A DNA stretch of 7,370 nt from Candidatus Cloacimonadota bacterium (GTDB taxonomy: Bacteria > Cloacimonadota > Cloacimonadia > Cloacimonadales > WRIO01). Numbering within the stretch: position 1 is the stretch's first letter; each line of letters opens with the position of its first letter. A model generated the notes under the pieces. That model was not told the origin of the DNA. It did not search any database and worked only from the letters and a program-made list of their open reading frames with translations. Positions 6,920 through 7,370 of this stretch are shown piece after piece. The DNA is taken from assembly GCA_009782695.1 (NCBI GenBank), contig WRIO01000049.1, positions 1-7,370 on the forward strand. The letters are read 5' to 3'. A program made the translations under genes and the position numbers.

Positions 6920-6989
6920 CAAAACTCTCTTTTATTTTTTTGGTTTTGTTTCACAGAACAGTAAATTCAAAGAGAAAGAGGTATAAAAT

Positions 6990-7370
6990 ATGAAAATCAA
7001 AATCACAGCAATGATAGTTTTAACTATATTGTCTATCACTTTATTATTAGCCCGCCAACCGAAACCAAACCCTATCCTCGAGTTTATATCGAGTGTCTAT
7101 TCCACCCGGCAGTTTAGCAGCTCGTTTATGTCGGACGATAGTATCCAGAAAATCATATCCGCAGGGCACAAAGCCCCCAGTGCAATGAATGCTCAACCTT
7201 GGCATTTTAGCGTGATAAGAGAAGGTGAGCTTTGCAAGGCTATCATGCCGAATATAGTAGAGAACAATGTGTTGATAGTAGTTAGTGGGACAGAAAGTGG
7301 CAGGTGGGTTGATTTTGACACAGCTCTTGCTACGCAAAATATGTTTTTAGCCGCTCAAGCACTCGAGATA
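6990..7370 (+). CDS. Nitroreductase-family flavoprotein with N-terminal membrane anchor or signal, 3' end cut by window edge
   Basis: 127 codons are visible, open to the right edge. Nitroreductase-family proteins bind FMN and use NAD(P)H or other donors to reduce nitro compounds, quinones or similar substrates. Seen: STRQFSSS at 38-45 (the conserved Arg and Phe start of the FMN-binding region), AGHKAPSAMNAQPWHFSVI at 58-76 (the family's APSxxNxQPWxF motif) and DTALATQNMFLAAQALEI at 110-127 (the family helix with Asp, Gln-Asn and Ala-Ala). Unusually, residues 1-21 form a Lys-rich start and a hydrophobic stretch (AMIVLTILSITLLLA) followed by ARQPKP. That suggests export or membrane anchoring with the enzyme outside the cytosol, where nitroreductases are normally found. 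There is no lipobox Cys. The ATG has GAGG (6978-6981) 8 bases upstream. It is divergent from the restriction-modification cassette. The substrate is unknown. Confidence 0.88.
   Translation, partial: MKIKITAMIVLTILSITLLLARQPKPNPILEFISSVYSTRQFSSSFMSDDSIQKIISAGHKAPSAMNAQPWHFSVIREGELCKAIMPNIVENNVLIVVSGTESGRWVDFDTALATQNMFLAAQALEI

Noticed and set aside
6837..6989. Controller (C) protein gene or C-box operator for the RM system
   Set aside because: No ORF with a helix-turn-helix fits in the 153 bases, and no paired inverted repeats of C-box type were found.
7047..7337. 96-codon minus-strand open frame at the right end
   Set aside because: Antisense to the nitroreductase, whose motifs are unmistakable; the product resembles nothing known to me.

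Overview
The window is a piece of bacterial chromosome of low to moderate G+C. Shine-Dalgarno sites are strong (AAGGAG or GAGG at normal spacing) and the genetic code is standard. The sequence does not fix the phylum. The clear Shine-Dalgarno sites argue against Bacteroidetes-style initiation, and the gene content (metK, a short PGI, an archaeal-type PGI/PMI, a membrane-anchored nitroreductase) would suit a low-GC bacterium, perhaps an anaerobe. No RNA gene, transposase, CRISPR array or clear Rho-independent terminator was seen.

The layout has three blocks. (1) Positions 1-3211, minus strand: a tightly packed housekeeping operon read pgi, then bifunctional pgi/pmi, then metK. pgi and pgi/pmi overlap by 13 bp; pgi/pmi and metK are 14 bp apart; metK runs off the left edge after 225 codons. 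The operon holds two different phosphosugar isomerases of the SIS superfamily side by side. A 15-codon leader ORF with its own ribosome-binding site sits just before pgi, and its stop codon abuts the pgi Shine-Dalgarno. (2) Positions 3305-6836, minus strand: a three-gene type IIS-like restriction-modification cassette. It is read as two unrelated-looking D12-class adenine methyltransferases followed by a restriction endonuclease of the AlwI/MlyI/BstNBI (RE_AlwI) family. The genes are coupled (4-bp GTGA junction, then an 8-bp... gap closed by the next Shine-Dalgarno). An asymmetric target needs one adenine methylase per strand, so the set is functionally complete. By sampling, the first two thirds of this block (endonuclease and adjacent methylase) look clearly more A+T-rich than the flanks, which suggests acquisition. 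(3) Positions 6990-7370, plus strand: the start of a nitroreductase-family flavoprotein with an N-terminal membrane segment or signal, cut by the right edge.

The intergenic stretches are short. Positions 3144-3304 hold the pgi leader ORF, an imperfect hairpin and a possible -10 box. Positions 6837-6989 form a divergent control region with back-to-back TTGACA boxes for the restriction-modification genes and the nitroreductase. The best leads are the untested specificity and nicking-versus-cutting behaviour of the type IIS system, the paired PGI genes with their leader ORF, and the exported nitroreductase. All gene families here are recognisable; I do not see a wholly new system.
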